Shown here in pieces: positions 8,807 through 16,623 of a DNA stretch of 64,000 bases (positions are counted from its first letter, which is position 1; the number at the start of each line of letters is the position of its first letter). The translations under genes and the position numbers were made by a program. The stretch spans positions 1 to 64,000 of the forward strand of contig JAPOYI010000031.1 in assembly GCA_026706665.1 (NCBI GenBank), in the 5' to 3' direction. This DNA is from Gammaproteobacteria bacterium. GTDB taxonomy: Bacteria > Pseudomonadota > Gammaproteobacteria > Pseudomonadales > Azotimanducaceae. The notes under the pieces were generated by a model. The model worked only from the letters and a program-made list of their open reading frames with translations, was not told the DNA's origin and did no database searches.

Positions 8807-11235
8807 GGCGACTCCCCCGTTGTGCCGCGGGCCAGCTCGGCCTCAGTCTCGACGAAGCGCCGGTAGTGGCCATCCTCGATCCGCATCAACGCGTCATGGC
8901 TGCCGGATTCAAGAATCTCGCCGCCATCCAGGTAGAGGATCTGGTCCGCGCGCTGGATGGTCGAGATGCGGTGCGTGATGAGAAATATGACCCTTCCCGC
9001 GCCCCAGGCGGCTAGCTGTTCCAGCACCCGGTGTTCGGTTTCGGCATCGAGCGCGGCCGTGGGCTCGTCCAGGATCAGGATCGGCGCGTTGCGCACCACC
9101 GCCCGGGCGATCGACAGGCGCTGCCGCTGACCCGTCGACAGCCGCCCGCCGCGATCGCCGAGCATGGTGTCCAGGCCTTGGGGTAGCCCCTCTATGTAGT
9201 CGTCGGCGCAAGCGACGCGGGCCGCCTCAAGAACCTCCCCATCGGTGGCGTCCGGCACCACGTACCGAATGTTGTCGCCTACGCTCATCCCGAACAGCAC
9301 GTTCTCCTGCAACGCGATCGACACGTTGGCGCGCAGGCTCTCAACGTCGAGCGCGCGCACGTCGTTGCCATCGATGCTGACCACGCCCCTGTCCGGATCG
9401 AACAGTCGGGTCAGCAGGCTGACCAGCGTGCTCTTGCCGCTGCCGGTGGGGCCGACGATGGCATTGATGGAGCCGGCGGGCGCGGTGAAAGTCACGTCCT
9501 GCAGCACGGGCCTTGCCTGTTCGTAGGCAAAGCTCACGTGCTCGAAGCGGATCTCTTTCTCGAACTCGGGCATGGTTATGGGATCGACCGCATTCTTCAC
9601 GTCGGGTTCGATATCCAGGATCGTGAACACCCGGTCGAGGCCCATGGCCATGTCCTGGGCGGAGGTCCAGTCGCGGACCAGTCCCCGCACTTGGCCGCTG
9701 GCTTTAAGGAACTCGCCCCGTGCCCACTGGAACGCGGCGAGGTTCCAGCGCACGAAGGAGAGTCCTATCAGCCCGATCAGCACCGCGGCGAAGGTCTCGC
9801 GGTCCGTGTTGGCCCAGATCGCCATGAGGAATTCGCCGGAGACCAGGATCGCCGCTGCCAGCGTGAACATGATGATGCCGACGACCGCCACCAGCGAGCG
9901 CACCTTGTGGGCGGCATTGAACGCGACGACGCTGTCCTCCTCGAAGCGTTGTTGCTCGTTTGCCTCGCGCCCGTACGCCTTGGTGACCTTGACCGCCCCG
10001 AGAACCTCCTGGATGCGTGAAGTCAGGTCGGAATTGGTCTCTCGGGCCACCAGCGAACGCGTCCTCACACGCGGCGAGAACCAGCGCGCCCAGCCGAGCG
10101 CGATGATGGCGATGGTGACGCCCATCAGCCCCAGGATCGGGTCCAGCGCCGCGACAAAGAGGATGGTGATCGTGTACTGGGTCACCTGGGTGACGACTCT
10201 GACCAGCATGCCGATGATGGCCGTGACCTGCGCCGAGTCTTGGTAGATGCGGTACACCGAGTCGCCGACACGATGGTCGCCGTGATAGCGCAGCGAAAGC
10301 TGGTGCCAGCGCTCGACCAGCGCCAGGCGCAGATCCTGGTTGATCTGCTGCATGATCCAGACGTTGTAGTAGGGCAGCGCGACCCCGAACGGAAAGGTCA
10401 GCACGCCGACCACGACGATGATGACCATGTAGGTCCACTGCAATTCCTGGCGCTGCGCCGTCGTGAGCGTTTCCAGGGCACCGTCGGCAAGATCCCCGCG
10501 GCCGACGAAATCCGCCAGGAACGGCGTCAGCGGTTCGGCCTGGAGAATCGACTGGTTCAGGAGGTCCACGGTGAAAAGGCCGACCACCACGCCCACCAGC
10601 ATCTCCAGCCAGACGATGATGTAGAAGTACACGAGGTGACAGCCGAGGCGCAGGCGAAACTGCAGCTCTCCCTCGACCAGGCGATACTGCAGCAGCCACA
10701 TGGACAGGCAACCGAAGCTGACCATCCCGACGAAGACGTTGTCCAGCCAGCCGGCGACGACAAGAATGGCAAACAGGTTGGCGGCGATGCCGACCAAGAC
10801 CAGCGCAACGGCGCTCCAGACAAACGCTTGGCCACGCGCGAACATGAGCCCCCAGACCAGGAGCGTCATCAGGACCGCGGCGTAGACGAGGTAGTCGGTT
10901 TGCCAGTTCTCCCCAAAGCTGATGAGACCCGTCAGCAGCCCGACAGCGAGCAGCCCCGTAACGAGGAAGGGGACATAGCCGTAGTTCCAGTCGGTCGTCC
11001 CGCGCGGCTGCCAGCCGGACCAACTGACGACGGCGCGCTCGCGCCAATACCCCAGCACCATCGGCAGCAGGTATGGCCAGGTGCGTAAGAAGATGCGCAG
11101 GACATCGGCGAAGCCGCGGACGTCCTCGACCTCGTCGCGATCGTGCGCCGCGGGTATCGGCCCGGCGCCCCAGACTGGGATCGCGTCCAGGCGGCGTCGA
11201 TCCCGCGCGTTGTCATCGAGGTCGAGGATGCTCAT
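8803..11235 (-). CDS. ABC exporter, fused membrane and ATPase domains (partner 1)
   Basis: The product is 810 residues from the ATG at 11235, which has AAGGCGG upstream as ribosome-binding site. It is longer than usual because about 250 residues with several hydrophobic segments precede the standard exporter core. The nucleotide-binding domain has Walker A GPTGSGKS, signature LSTGQRQRLSIARA, Walker B LILDEPTAALD and switch H in ITHRISTI. The frame stays open upstream to 11358 through an R1 repeat, adding a MEVRLRQCGNCGHF extension. I prefer the internal start. The downstream partner overlaps by 4 bp. Both signature motifs deviate from LSGGQ, but both Walker B glutamates are intact. Confidence 0.87.
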   Translation of the reverse strand: MSILDLDDNARDRRRLDAIPVWGAGPIPAAHDRDEVEDVRGFADVLRIFLRTWPYLLPMVLGYWRERAVVSWSGWQPRGTTDWNYGYVPFLVTGLLAVGLLTGLISFGENWQTDYLVYAAVLMTLLVWGLMFARGQAFVWSAVALVLVGIAANLFAILVVAGWLDNVFVGMVSFGCLSMWLLQYRLVEGELQFRLRLGCHLVYFYIIVWLEMLVGVVVGLFTVDLLNQSILQAEPLTPFLADFVGRGDLADGALETLTTAQRQELQWTYMVIIVVVGVLTFPFGVALPYYNVWIMQQINQDLRLALVERWHQLSLRYHGDHRVGDSVYRIYQDSAQVTAIIGMLVRVVTQVTQYTITILFVAALDPILGLMGVTIAIIALGWARWFSPRVRTRSLVARETNSDLTSRIQEVLGAVKVTKAYGREANEQQRFEEDSVVAFNAAHKVRSLVAVVGIIMFTLAAAILVSGEFLMAIWANTDRETFAAVLIGLIGLSFVRWNLAAFQWARGEFLKASGQVRGLVRDWTSAQDMAMGLDRVFTILDIEPDVKNAVDPITMPEFEKEIRFEHVSFAYEQARPVLQDVTFTAPAGSINAIVGPTGSGKSTLVSLLTRLFDPDRGVVSIDGNDVRALDVESLRANVSIALQENVLFGMSVGDNIRYVVPDATDGEVLEAARVACADDYIEGLPQGLDTMLGDRGGRLSTGQRQRLSIARAVVRNAPILILDEPTAALDAETEHRVLEQLAAWGAGRVIFLITHRISTIQRADQILYLDGGEILESGSHDALMRIEDGHYRRFVETEAELARGTTGESP

Positions 11236-11248
11236 TGCCGCCTTTTCG

Positions 11249-11339
11249 AGAGCCTTCAGCCGGGGGAGATTCCCCGACCGCCGACGTGTAAGGAAGTGCC
11301 CGCAGTTCCCGCACTGCCGGAGGCGTACTTCCATGCAAG
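11249..11339 (-). repeat. R1 structured repeat, copy a
   Basis: Read on the minus strand this begins CTTGCATGGAAGTACGCCTC and ends GGCTGAAGGCTCTC. It aligns over about 90 bp with copies at 12552-12645, 43478-43577 and 54721-54865. GGAAGT pairs with ACTTCC to form stem 1. A GGGGA/TCCCC stem follows. It lies directly upstream of, and in frame with, the ABC exporter start at 11235. Confidence 0.8.
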
Positions 11340-11474
11340 TCGTTGCGAATAAAACCACATTGGCTGGCTGGCTGATCGATACGCCGACCGGACATCACCC
11401 AATAATTCGTGCACCATTGCTGGCCGGAAAACGGCTTTCGGCAGAGCCCGCTCAGTTGCGTTGTCAGGCCCCGG

Positions 11475-12476
11475 ATGAAATACAGACCTTTGGGAACGTC
11501 GGGAATCGACGCCTCCATCGTCGGACTCGGCACGGCGGCGATCGGCGGAGGCGACACGTTTGCCGGCCCGGACGACAACGAGTCCGTCAAGGCTATCCAC
11601 GCAGCCATCGACAGTGGCGTCACGCTCATCGACACCGCGCCCTCCTACGGCTGGGGGCACGCCGAAGAAGTTGTCGGCAAGGCCATCAGGGGCCGTCGCG
11701 ACCAGGTGATCATCGCCACGAAGTGTGGCGTCTGGTGGGAGGACGAGCGGGGCTCGTACAACGGCGTAAAGGACGGCAGGGACAACTACGTCAGCCTGCG
11801 TCCCGACACCATCATGATTGAAGTCGAGAACAGTCTCAGGCGCCTCGGCGTGGACCATATCGATCTCCTGCAGTGCCACAAGCCGGCCATGCCGCCCGAG
11901 GACACTCCCATTCCCGAGACCATGGGCTGCCTCATGGACCTGAAGGACCAGGGGAAGATCGGGGCGATCGGCGTGTCCAACGTATCGCTCGAACAGCTTG
12001 ATGCGTACCGCGCGGCCGGCGATCTCGCCAGCGACCAGTTTCGCTACAGCATGCTGTTGCGCGATCGCGAAGCGGACATCCTGCCCTACTGCGCGGAGAA
12101 CGACATCGCGACGTTGACCTATTGGTCGCTCGAGCAGGGCCTGCTCACCGGCAAGGTGGGACTGGACCGCGTGTTCGGGGAGGACGATTTCCGAAATACG
12201 GCGGGAGATTGGCTTCCCTGGTTCAAGCGCGAGAACCGGCAGCGCCTGCTCGACATGTTCGCCGGATGGGCCGACCTGACCGGGAAGCACGGCTGTACGA
12301 TCGCGCAACTGACAGTCGCCTGGACGGCGGCCCAATCCGGGGCGACGCACGTGCTCTGCGGTCTGCGAACCGTTGAGCAGGCCATCCAGAATGCGGGTGC
12401 GGGCGCCGTCGAACTGGAAGCAGGCGAAATCCAGCGCGTTCGGGACGACCTGGTCGCCCTGGGCGATCCAGTCTGA
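11475..12476 (+). CDS. Aldo/keto reductase
   Basis: The product is 333 residues and starts MKYRPLGTSGIDASIVGLGT, typical of the aldo/keto reductase barrel. All four catalytic positions are visible: Asp and Tyr in LIDTAPSYGWG, Lys in IIATKCGVW and His in LLQCHKPA. The C-terminal half has the NADPH-binding loop region (LTYWSLEQGLLTGK, CGLRTVEQ). It reduces aldehydes or ketones, or oxidises sugars, with NAD(P)H; the substrate is unknown. Similarity in style to sugar dehydrogenases such as D-threo-aldose dehydrogenase is only a guess. The gene is bracketed by R1 repeats in opposite orientation, and the esterase-like gene starts 6 bp later, so the two may be co-transcribed. Confidence 0.88.
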   Translation: MKYRPLGTSGIDASIVGLGTAAIGGGDTFAGPDDNESVKAIHAAIDSGVTLIDTAPSYGWGHAEEVVGKAIRGRRDQVIIATKCGVWWEDERGSYNGVKDGRDNYVSLRPDTIMIEVENSLRRLGVDHIDLLQCHKPAMPPEDTPIPETMGCLMDLKDQGKIGAIGVSNVSLEQLDAYRAAGDLASDQFRYSMLLRDREADILPYCAENDIATLTYWSLEQGLLTGKVGLDRVFGEDDFRNTAGDWLPWFKRENRQRLLDMFAGWADLTGKHGCTIAQLTVAWTAAQSGATHVLCGLRTVEQAIQNAGAGAVELEAGEIQRVRDDLVALGDPV

Positions 12477-12482
12477 CAGGCG

Positions 12483-13574
12483 ATGAAGGGAATGCTCAGA
12501 GGCCGGGTATGTCGAGCGGGCCTGGCATTGAGCCTGGGCGTCGTTGGTTGCAGTTTCCATGCAAGTACGCATCCACCGACGGAGGGAACGCTGACACTTC
12601 CTTACGCGTTGGTGGTCGGGGAAACTTCCCCGGCTGAAGGCTCCCAGTACCATGCCGAGGACATGAATGTGGACAAGAAAGAAGAAGAACTCATGAAGGA
12701 AATGGTCGGCACGAGAACTCCAACTCCATTAGAAGGGGCTCTCATCCACTACGAGGAGTTTCCGACCGAACTGATACGGCCCCGCCCGGTGGATGTCTGG
12801 TTGCCCGATGGCTATGACCCCGCATCCGGCGACCGATACCCGGTGATCTACATGCACGATGGCCAGATGATGTTTGACCACGGCACTTCGCCTTTCGCCG
12901 GAATGGACCTGTTCTGGGATGTGGACAAGGCCATCACGCGGCTCGTCCGCGATGGCGAGATCAGGCCTGCCATCGTCGTTTCGATCTGGATGGCCGACTG
13001 GTCGAAGGGTGCGCGGGGCGCCGAGTACATGCCGCAGAAACCCGTAACTGACAAGGTCCTGCAGTTGATGAAGGAGAAGGGGCAGAGCTTTGCCGTTGAG
13101 AAAGGCGGAGAGGAAATGACCGCCGACAACTACCTGAAGTTCATTGTCGATGAACTCAAGCCGTTCATTGACGAGACCTACCGCACGCGATCGGACCGTG
13201 GCAACACCTTCATCATTGGCTCCAGCATGGGTGGCCTGATCTCCGCTTACGCCGTCGCCGAGTACCCCGAGGTCTTCGGAGGCGCGGCCTGCCTGTCGTC
13301 CCACTGGCCCATCGGGGATGGTGTCGTCGTTCAATGGCTCGAACACCACTTGCCCCCGGCGGGGTCACACAGAATCTATTTCGATCATGGGACCGAGACC
13401 CTTGATGCCGCTTATGAACCGTTCCAGCAGCAGATGGACGACGTGATGCGCCAGCACGGCTACACGGCAGGTGAGGATTGGGTCACGCTTCGCTTCGAGG
13501 GCGCCGACCATTCGCCGAGAGCCTGGCGCGAGCGGCTGCATATTCCATTGAAGTTCCTCCTGGGGAAGCCATGA
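12483..13574 (+). CDS. Alpha/beta-hydrolase of the esterase D / enterochelin-esterase type, possible lipoprotein
   Basis: The 363-residue frame holds an esterase domain from about residue 80. VDVWLPDGYDPASGDRYPVI is the typical first strand, FIIGSSMGGLISAYA is the nucleophile elbow (G-x-S-x-G), and the terminal ADHSPRAW supplies the likely catalytic His. The first 25 residues look like a lipoprotein signal ending VVGC. Residues about 24-55 are translated from R1 repeat copy b, which therefore separates the signal from the enzyme domain. Translation could instead begin at ATG 12663 (MNVDKKEEEL), which would give a cytoplasmic enzyme without the repeat. Substrate is unknown. It follows the aldo/keto reductase by 6 bp. 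Confidence 0.8.
   Translation: MKGMLRGRVCRAGLALSLGVVGCSFHASTHPPTEGTLTLPYALVVGETSPAEGSQYHAEDMNVDKKEEELMKEMVGTRTPTPLEGALIHYEEFPTELIRPRPVDVWLPDGYDPASGDRYPVIYMHDGQMMFDHGTSPFAGMDLFWDVDKAITRLVRDGEIRPAIVVSIWMADWSKGARGAEYMPQKPVTDKVLQLMKEKGQSFAVEKGGEEMTADNYLKFIVDELKPFIDETYRTRSDRGNTFIIGSSMGGLISAYAVAEYPEVFGGAACLSSHWPIGDGVVVQWLEHHLPPAGSHRIYFDHGTETLDAAYEPFQQQMDDVMRQHGYTAGEDWVTLRFEGADHSPRAWRERLHIPLKFLLGKP
12552..12645 (+). repeat. R1 structured repeat, copy b (inside the esterase reading frame)
   Basis: The unit runs from TTCCATGCAAGTACGCATCC to GGCTGAAGGCTCCC. The second stem GGGGAA/TTCCCC at 12618-12631 is perfect, with loop AC. The first stem is weaker here (AAGT/ACTT). It is translated in frame as part of the N-terminus of the esterase-like protein. 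Copy a lies in inverted orientation 1.2 kb upstream, on the other side of the aldo/keto reductase. Confidence 0.8.
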
Positions 13575-13595
13575 TCTGGCTGTAACCCTTGTTGA

Positions 13596-14705
13596 CTAGG
13601 ACAGATCGGCCAGCTTGTTGGCCTCGATCAGGTCGAAGTCGATCTGCGCCCCCAGCCCGGGATCGTTGTAGGCGTGGACGTGGCCGTTTTCGTCCAGCTC
13701 GATCTCGTTGACGATCGCGTGTTTCTGCACGTCGTCGGGCAGCAGCACCTCGAAGAACTCGCAGTTCCGCATTGCCATGATCATGTGCAGGTTGGCGATG
13801 TTGTTGAGCGAGTTGCTGCCGTGGTGCACCTCGTAGTTCATCTGGAACGCCTCGGCCAGGTGCGCTGTCTTCATGCAGGAGGTGATGCCGCCCTTGATGA
13901 AGACGTCGCCGCGCAGGTAGTCAGTGGCCTGTTCCATCACCCAGGGCGCATAGGACGTGGGCCCGGCAGGGGGCAGCTCGGTGGCCATGATCGGAATGTG
14001 AAGGGCCTGTTTCAGCTTCACGTATGAGTAGAGATCGTCGTTGGCCAGCGGGTCCTCGTACCAGTAGAACCCCATTTCCTGGATGGCGACGCCGACCCTG
14101 ACCGCGTCGGGATAGTCGTAGGACCACGTGGAGTCCAGCATGACGCGATAGTCGTCGCCCACGGCCTTGCGGACAGCATCGCAGATCCTGATGTCTTCGG
14201 TCGCGATGCCGGGCGGATGGATCTTGTAGGCTGCCCAGTTGGCTTCCTTGTGGCGAACCGCTTCGTCCGCGTAGGCCTCCGGAGAGTCGAGCACCGCTGA
14301 ACTCGCGTACGCGGGCACGCTGTCGCGGTAGGAGCCCAGCAGCTTGTGTACTGGCACACCCGCCGCCTTTCCGGCCAGGTCGTGCAGGGCGACGTCCACG
14401 GCCCCCACGACCGGCATGCGCCCCCGCGTGCGCCGCATCAGGTTCTGCCAGATGCGTTCGCGGGCGTGTGGGTCCTCTCCCATCAACATCGGCTTGACCG
14501 CGGAGATCACGAACGGCGCATCTTCCCGCGCCGACCCCAGCGCGGAACCGAGAAAGCCGTTTCCTTCGAATCCGTCGTCCGCGCGAATACGAAGCAGGCC
14601 CATCTGCGTGCTGCGGGTGCGGGAACTAGTAACGGTCCTGGTGTACCGCGTAGGCGGAATGTCCTTCCACTCCCACACCGTGACGCTGACATCCGTGATT
14701 TTCAT
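13596..14705 (-). CDS. Enolase-superfamily enzyme (mandelate racemase / muconate lactonizing family)
   Basis: The product is 369 residues with the two-domain layout of the superfamily: a capping domain to about 130, then the barrel. AVDVALHDLAGKAAGVPVHK is the family signature. YKIHPPG takes the place of the K-x-K catalytic strand. VMLDSTWSYD, WYEDPL and MATELP supply the three metal-binding acidic residues, and EVHHGSNS supplies the barrel-end His. These enzymes abstract a proton next to a carboxylate, most often as sugar-acid dehydratases or racemases. The substrate is not deducible. The gene converges with the esterase-like gene, 21 bp apart, with no obvious terminator between them. Confidence 0.88.
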   Translation of the reverse strand: MKITDVSVTVWEWKDIPPTRYTRTVTSSRTRSTQMGLLRIRADDGFEGNGFLGSALGSAREDAPFVISAVKPMLMGEDPHARERIWQNLMRRTRGRMPVVGAVDVALHDLAGKAAGVPVHKLLGSYRDSVPAYASSAVLDSPEAYADEAVRHKEANWAAYKIHPPGIATEDIRICDAVRKAVGDDYRVMLDSTWSYDYPDAVRVGVAIQEMGFYWYEDPLANDDLYSYVKLKQALHIPIMATELPPAGPTSYAPWVMEQATDYLRGDVFIKGGITSCMKTAHLAEAFQMNYEVHHGSNSLNNIANLHMIMAMRNCEFFEVLLPDDVQKHAIVNEIELDENGHVHAYNDPGLGAQIDFDLIEANKLADLS

Positions 14706-15018
14706 GGCATGGATTCCTTCTCGTCTCCGGGGCGCTTCCGGCCCCTCTCACCCAGGTTGCCGGCACATGACATCACAATGGCTCGGAACCTGATCGATTT
14801 GCTGTTCTGCCGTCACCCAATAAACCGGGACGCTGTCAGGCCAGAGGTGGGTGAACGATGGCGGAACCGGAGTTCAGCCTCCCGCTCAGCGGAAGTTCGC
14901 GGCCGTACGCGACGCGATACTGTCGCGGCGCAGCGGTGCTATGCTCGCGACGCACATCCAACTCCGGCAACCCCCGCGCGCGTGGGATGTGCGGTTCAGG
15001 ATCGGACGGGAGCTGCAG
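14706..15018. other. Divergent intergenic region upstream of the C13 peptidase
   Basis: This 313-bp stretch lies between the start of the enolase-family gene and the preferred start of the peptidase. The peptidase frame is open from a GTG at 14851 and has an ATG at 14941, so part may be coding. I saw no clear promoter hexamers, repeats or hairpins. Confidence 0.4.
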
Positions 15019-15897
15019 ATGCCCCTGGCACGTTGCATGGTGTCGTTCGCCGCGGTCGGCGCGGCGGTGTTTGCCATTGGCGCGGAAAAAGACGCGGAAG
15101 AAGATGAGGCGACCCCGGAGCAGGAGCCTCTCGACATAGAGACCGTTTACTACGCCCAGGACGGTCTCCTGGAGGCCGCCCTGGACAACGTGCGATTCTC
15201 CTCGCATGACCTGCCCGAGGTCTACTTCGTGGGCTTCGCCCCCGACGCGGCGGAAGACGTGTTCGAAAGCGAGGTGAAGCACGTCGAGGCACTGTTCCGC
15301 GAGAAGTTCGGTGCCGAGGGCCGCACCGTGCTGCTCATCAACAGCCGTAACACCGTCGACGATCTGCCCCTGGCCAATGGTCCAAACCTCGCCACCGTGC
15401 TTGAGGGGATGGCGGCAAGGATGGGTCCGGAGGACCTTCTATTCCTGCACATCACGACCCATGGCTCGAGAGATCACGAGCTGTCGGTGTCGTTCGAGAA
15501 CCTGGGTCTGAACGACCTGTCGGCCGAGGAGTTTGGAGATATCGTCGGCGGCGCGGGATTGCCGTGGCGCGTCGTCGTGGTCTCGGCGTGTTTCTCCGGC
15601 GGTTTCATCAAGGCACTGAAGTCGCCGCGCACCATGGTCATCACCGCCGCGAGCGCGAGACGGACGTCGTTCGGTTGCGAGAACGGGCGCGATTACACCT
15701 ATTTTGGTACGGCGTTCTACCGGGACAGCCTGATCGATGCGGACTTCCGCGCCGCTTTCGACCGTGCCGTGCCGCTGGTGCGCGAGCGCGAGGAGGAGCA
15801 GGACTACAAGCACTCCAGGCCGCAGATCTGGGTCGGGAGGGAGATCGCCGCCAAGCTGCCGCACACCTGGAACCTGGCTGGACCGGGTACGCCTTGA
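15019..15897 (+). CDS. Peptidase C13 (legumain-like) family protein, probably exported
   Basis: The caspase-fold dyad is visible: His in FLHITTHGSRDH and Cys in VVVVSACFSGGFI, the standard C13 spacing pattern. From the ATG at 15019 the product is 292 residues and begins MPLARCMVSFAAVGAAVFAI, a credible signal peptide with GGGAG upstream. Earlier starts at 14851 (GTG) and 14941 (ATG) would bury that hydrophobic segment. An acidic spacer (EKDAEEDEATPEQE) precedes the catalytic domain. The C13 family includes legumain and GPI-transamidase subunit GPI8; bacterial members are little characterised and are expected to cut after Asn/Asp or to act as transpeptidases. No partner gene is adjacent. Confidence 0.82.
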   Translation: MPLARCMVSFAAVGAAVFAIGAEKDAEEDEATPEQEPLDIETVYYAQDGLLEAALDNVRFSSHDLPEVYFVGFAPDAAEDVFESEVKHVEALFREKFGAEGRTVLLINSRNTVDDLPLANGPNLATVLEGMAARMGPEDLLFLHITTHGSRDHELSVSFENLGLNDLSAEEFGDIVGGAGLPWRVVVVSACFSGGFIKALKSPRTMVITAASARRTSFGCENGRDYTYFGTAFYRDSLIDADFRAAFDRAVPLVREREEEQDYKHSRPQIWVGREIAAKLPHTWNLAGPGTP

Positions 15898-15943
15898 GAG
15901 GGCGTTCGGCAAGAGGGAGCGGTGTCGATTCCTTTCTGAATGC

Positions 15944-16279
15944 CTACGCCGGGTATTCCCCGCGGCGTTGCTGACTGTGACCCCCTGGCAGACGAAGCAG
16001 GCGCTCGCTGCGCCACGCGCGAACGACTCTCACCCGGCGATCATCGCGGCGGTAGACGATTCGAAACGATGGATGAATGAGTTCGCGAAGGAACGTCTGA
16101 TCGAATTCGGGCACCGCGCGATCCATGTCGGGATGATCGGCCAAGGCCTGAACGCGCCGAAAAACCTCCGCAATCAGCTTGTCCGCGACCTCCGGCACGC
16201 CTTGCTCCGCATACCAGGCGCGTATTTCATCCAGGTCGGCAAGCGCCGATTCGGCAAGGCTGATGCTGATCGGGGGCAT
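15944..16279 (-). CDS. ParE/RelE-family toxin of a type II toxin-antitoxin pair
   Basis: The product is 111 residues. It shows the ParE/RelE fold pattern: the SISLAESALADLDEIRAWYA helix start, LIAEVFRRVQALADHPDMDR, then the terminal strands FRIVYRRDD and RVVRAWRSERLL. ParE-type toxins block DNA gyrase and RelE-type toxins cut mRNA on the ribosome; the RAWRSER ending is closer to ParE-like sequences. The antitoxin gene ends 3 bp upstream on the same strand, as expected for a toxin-antitoxin operon. The C-terminal tail (PGGHSQQRRGEYPA) looks extended. Confidence 0.85.
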   Translation of the reverse strand: MPPISISLAESALADLDEIRAWYAEQGVPEVADKLIAEVFRRVQALADHPDMDRAVPEFDQTFLRELIHPSFRIVYRRDDRRVRVVRAWRSERLLRLPGGHSQQRRGEYPA

Positions 16280-16282
16280 GAG

Positions 16283-16552
16283 CTATTTCAGACCGAGTCG
16301 CGCCTTGGCCTCGTCGAAATCAACCTCCCGCCCCGCGTCCAGATCCGCTAGCCCGGCAACCACCGCGCGCATGAAGTCGCGTTCCTCCTGGGCTCGCTCA
16401 TAGTCGCCGACAGACTGGACGACGGCGACACCCCGACCGCGGTTTGTGACCAGCACCGGCCGGTGTACCTCGGTCGTATGTCTCACCACGCGCCCTGGAT
16501 TCACCTTGAGGTCCGACAGGGGAACGAGATCCTCGGAGAATTTGATTGTCAT
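16283..16552 (-). CDS. Phd/YefM-like antitoxin
   Basis: The 89-residue product begins MTIKFSEDLVPLSDLKVNPG and contains HRPVLVTNRGRGVAVVQSV, the DNA-binding core of Phd/YefM antitoxins. An acidic, likely disordered C-terminal half follows and should wrap the toxin. CTGGAG precedes the ATG as ribosome-binding site. It is co-transcribed with the toxin 3 bp downstream. Antitoxins of this family bind a palindrome in their own promoter, and one candidate lies at 16605-16620. Confidence 0.87.
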   Translation of the reverse strand: MTIKFSEDLVPLSDLKVNPGRVVRHTTEVHRPVLVTNRGRGVAVVQSVGDYERAQEERDFMRAVVAGLADLDAGREVDFDEAKARLGLK

Positions 16553-16604
16553 GCCACAACTCCAGAAGATCGGTAGAAAGCACTAATAATAACTCCTGTT
16601 GCGA

Positions 16605-16620
16605 GACCATTCTAATGGTC
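16605..16620. promoter_or_regulatory. Candidate autoregulatory operator of the toxin-antitoxin operon
   Basis: GACCATT and AATGGTC form a perfect 7-bp inverted repeat with a 2-nt centre, 53 bp upstream of the antitoxin start in an AT-rich leader. A TATTAT box lies between the palindrome and the start on the minus strand, so the palindrome would overlap or adjoin the -35 region. Confidence 0.5.
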
Positions 16621-16623
16621 ATC

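Noticed and set aside
11256..12653. A 465-codon minus-strand frame covering the aldo/keto reductase
   Set aside because: It is the antisense shadow of the reductase, bounded by the inverted R1 repeats; the translation resembles no protein, while the plus strand has all catalytic motifs.
12483..12662. Secure lipoprotein start for the esterase
   Set aside because: The signal-like segment is followed by repeat-derived sequence, and ATG 12663 could be the true start, so export is not claimed firmly.
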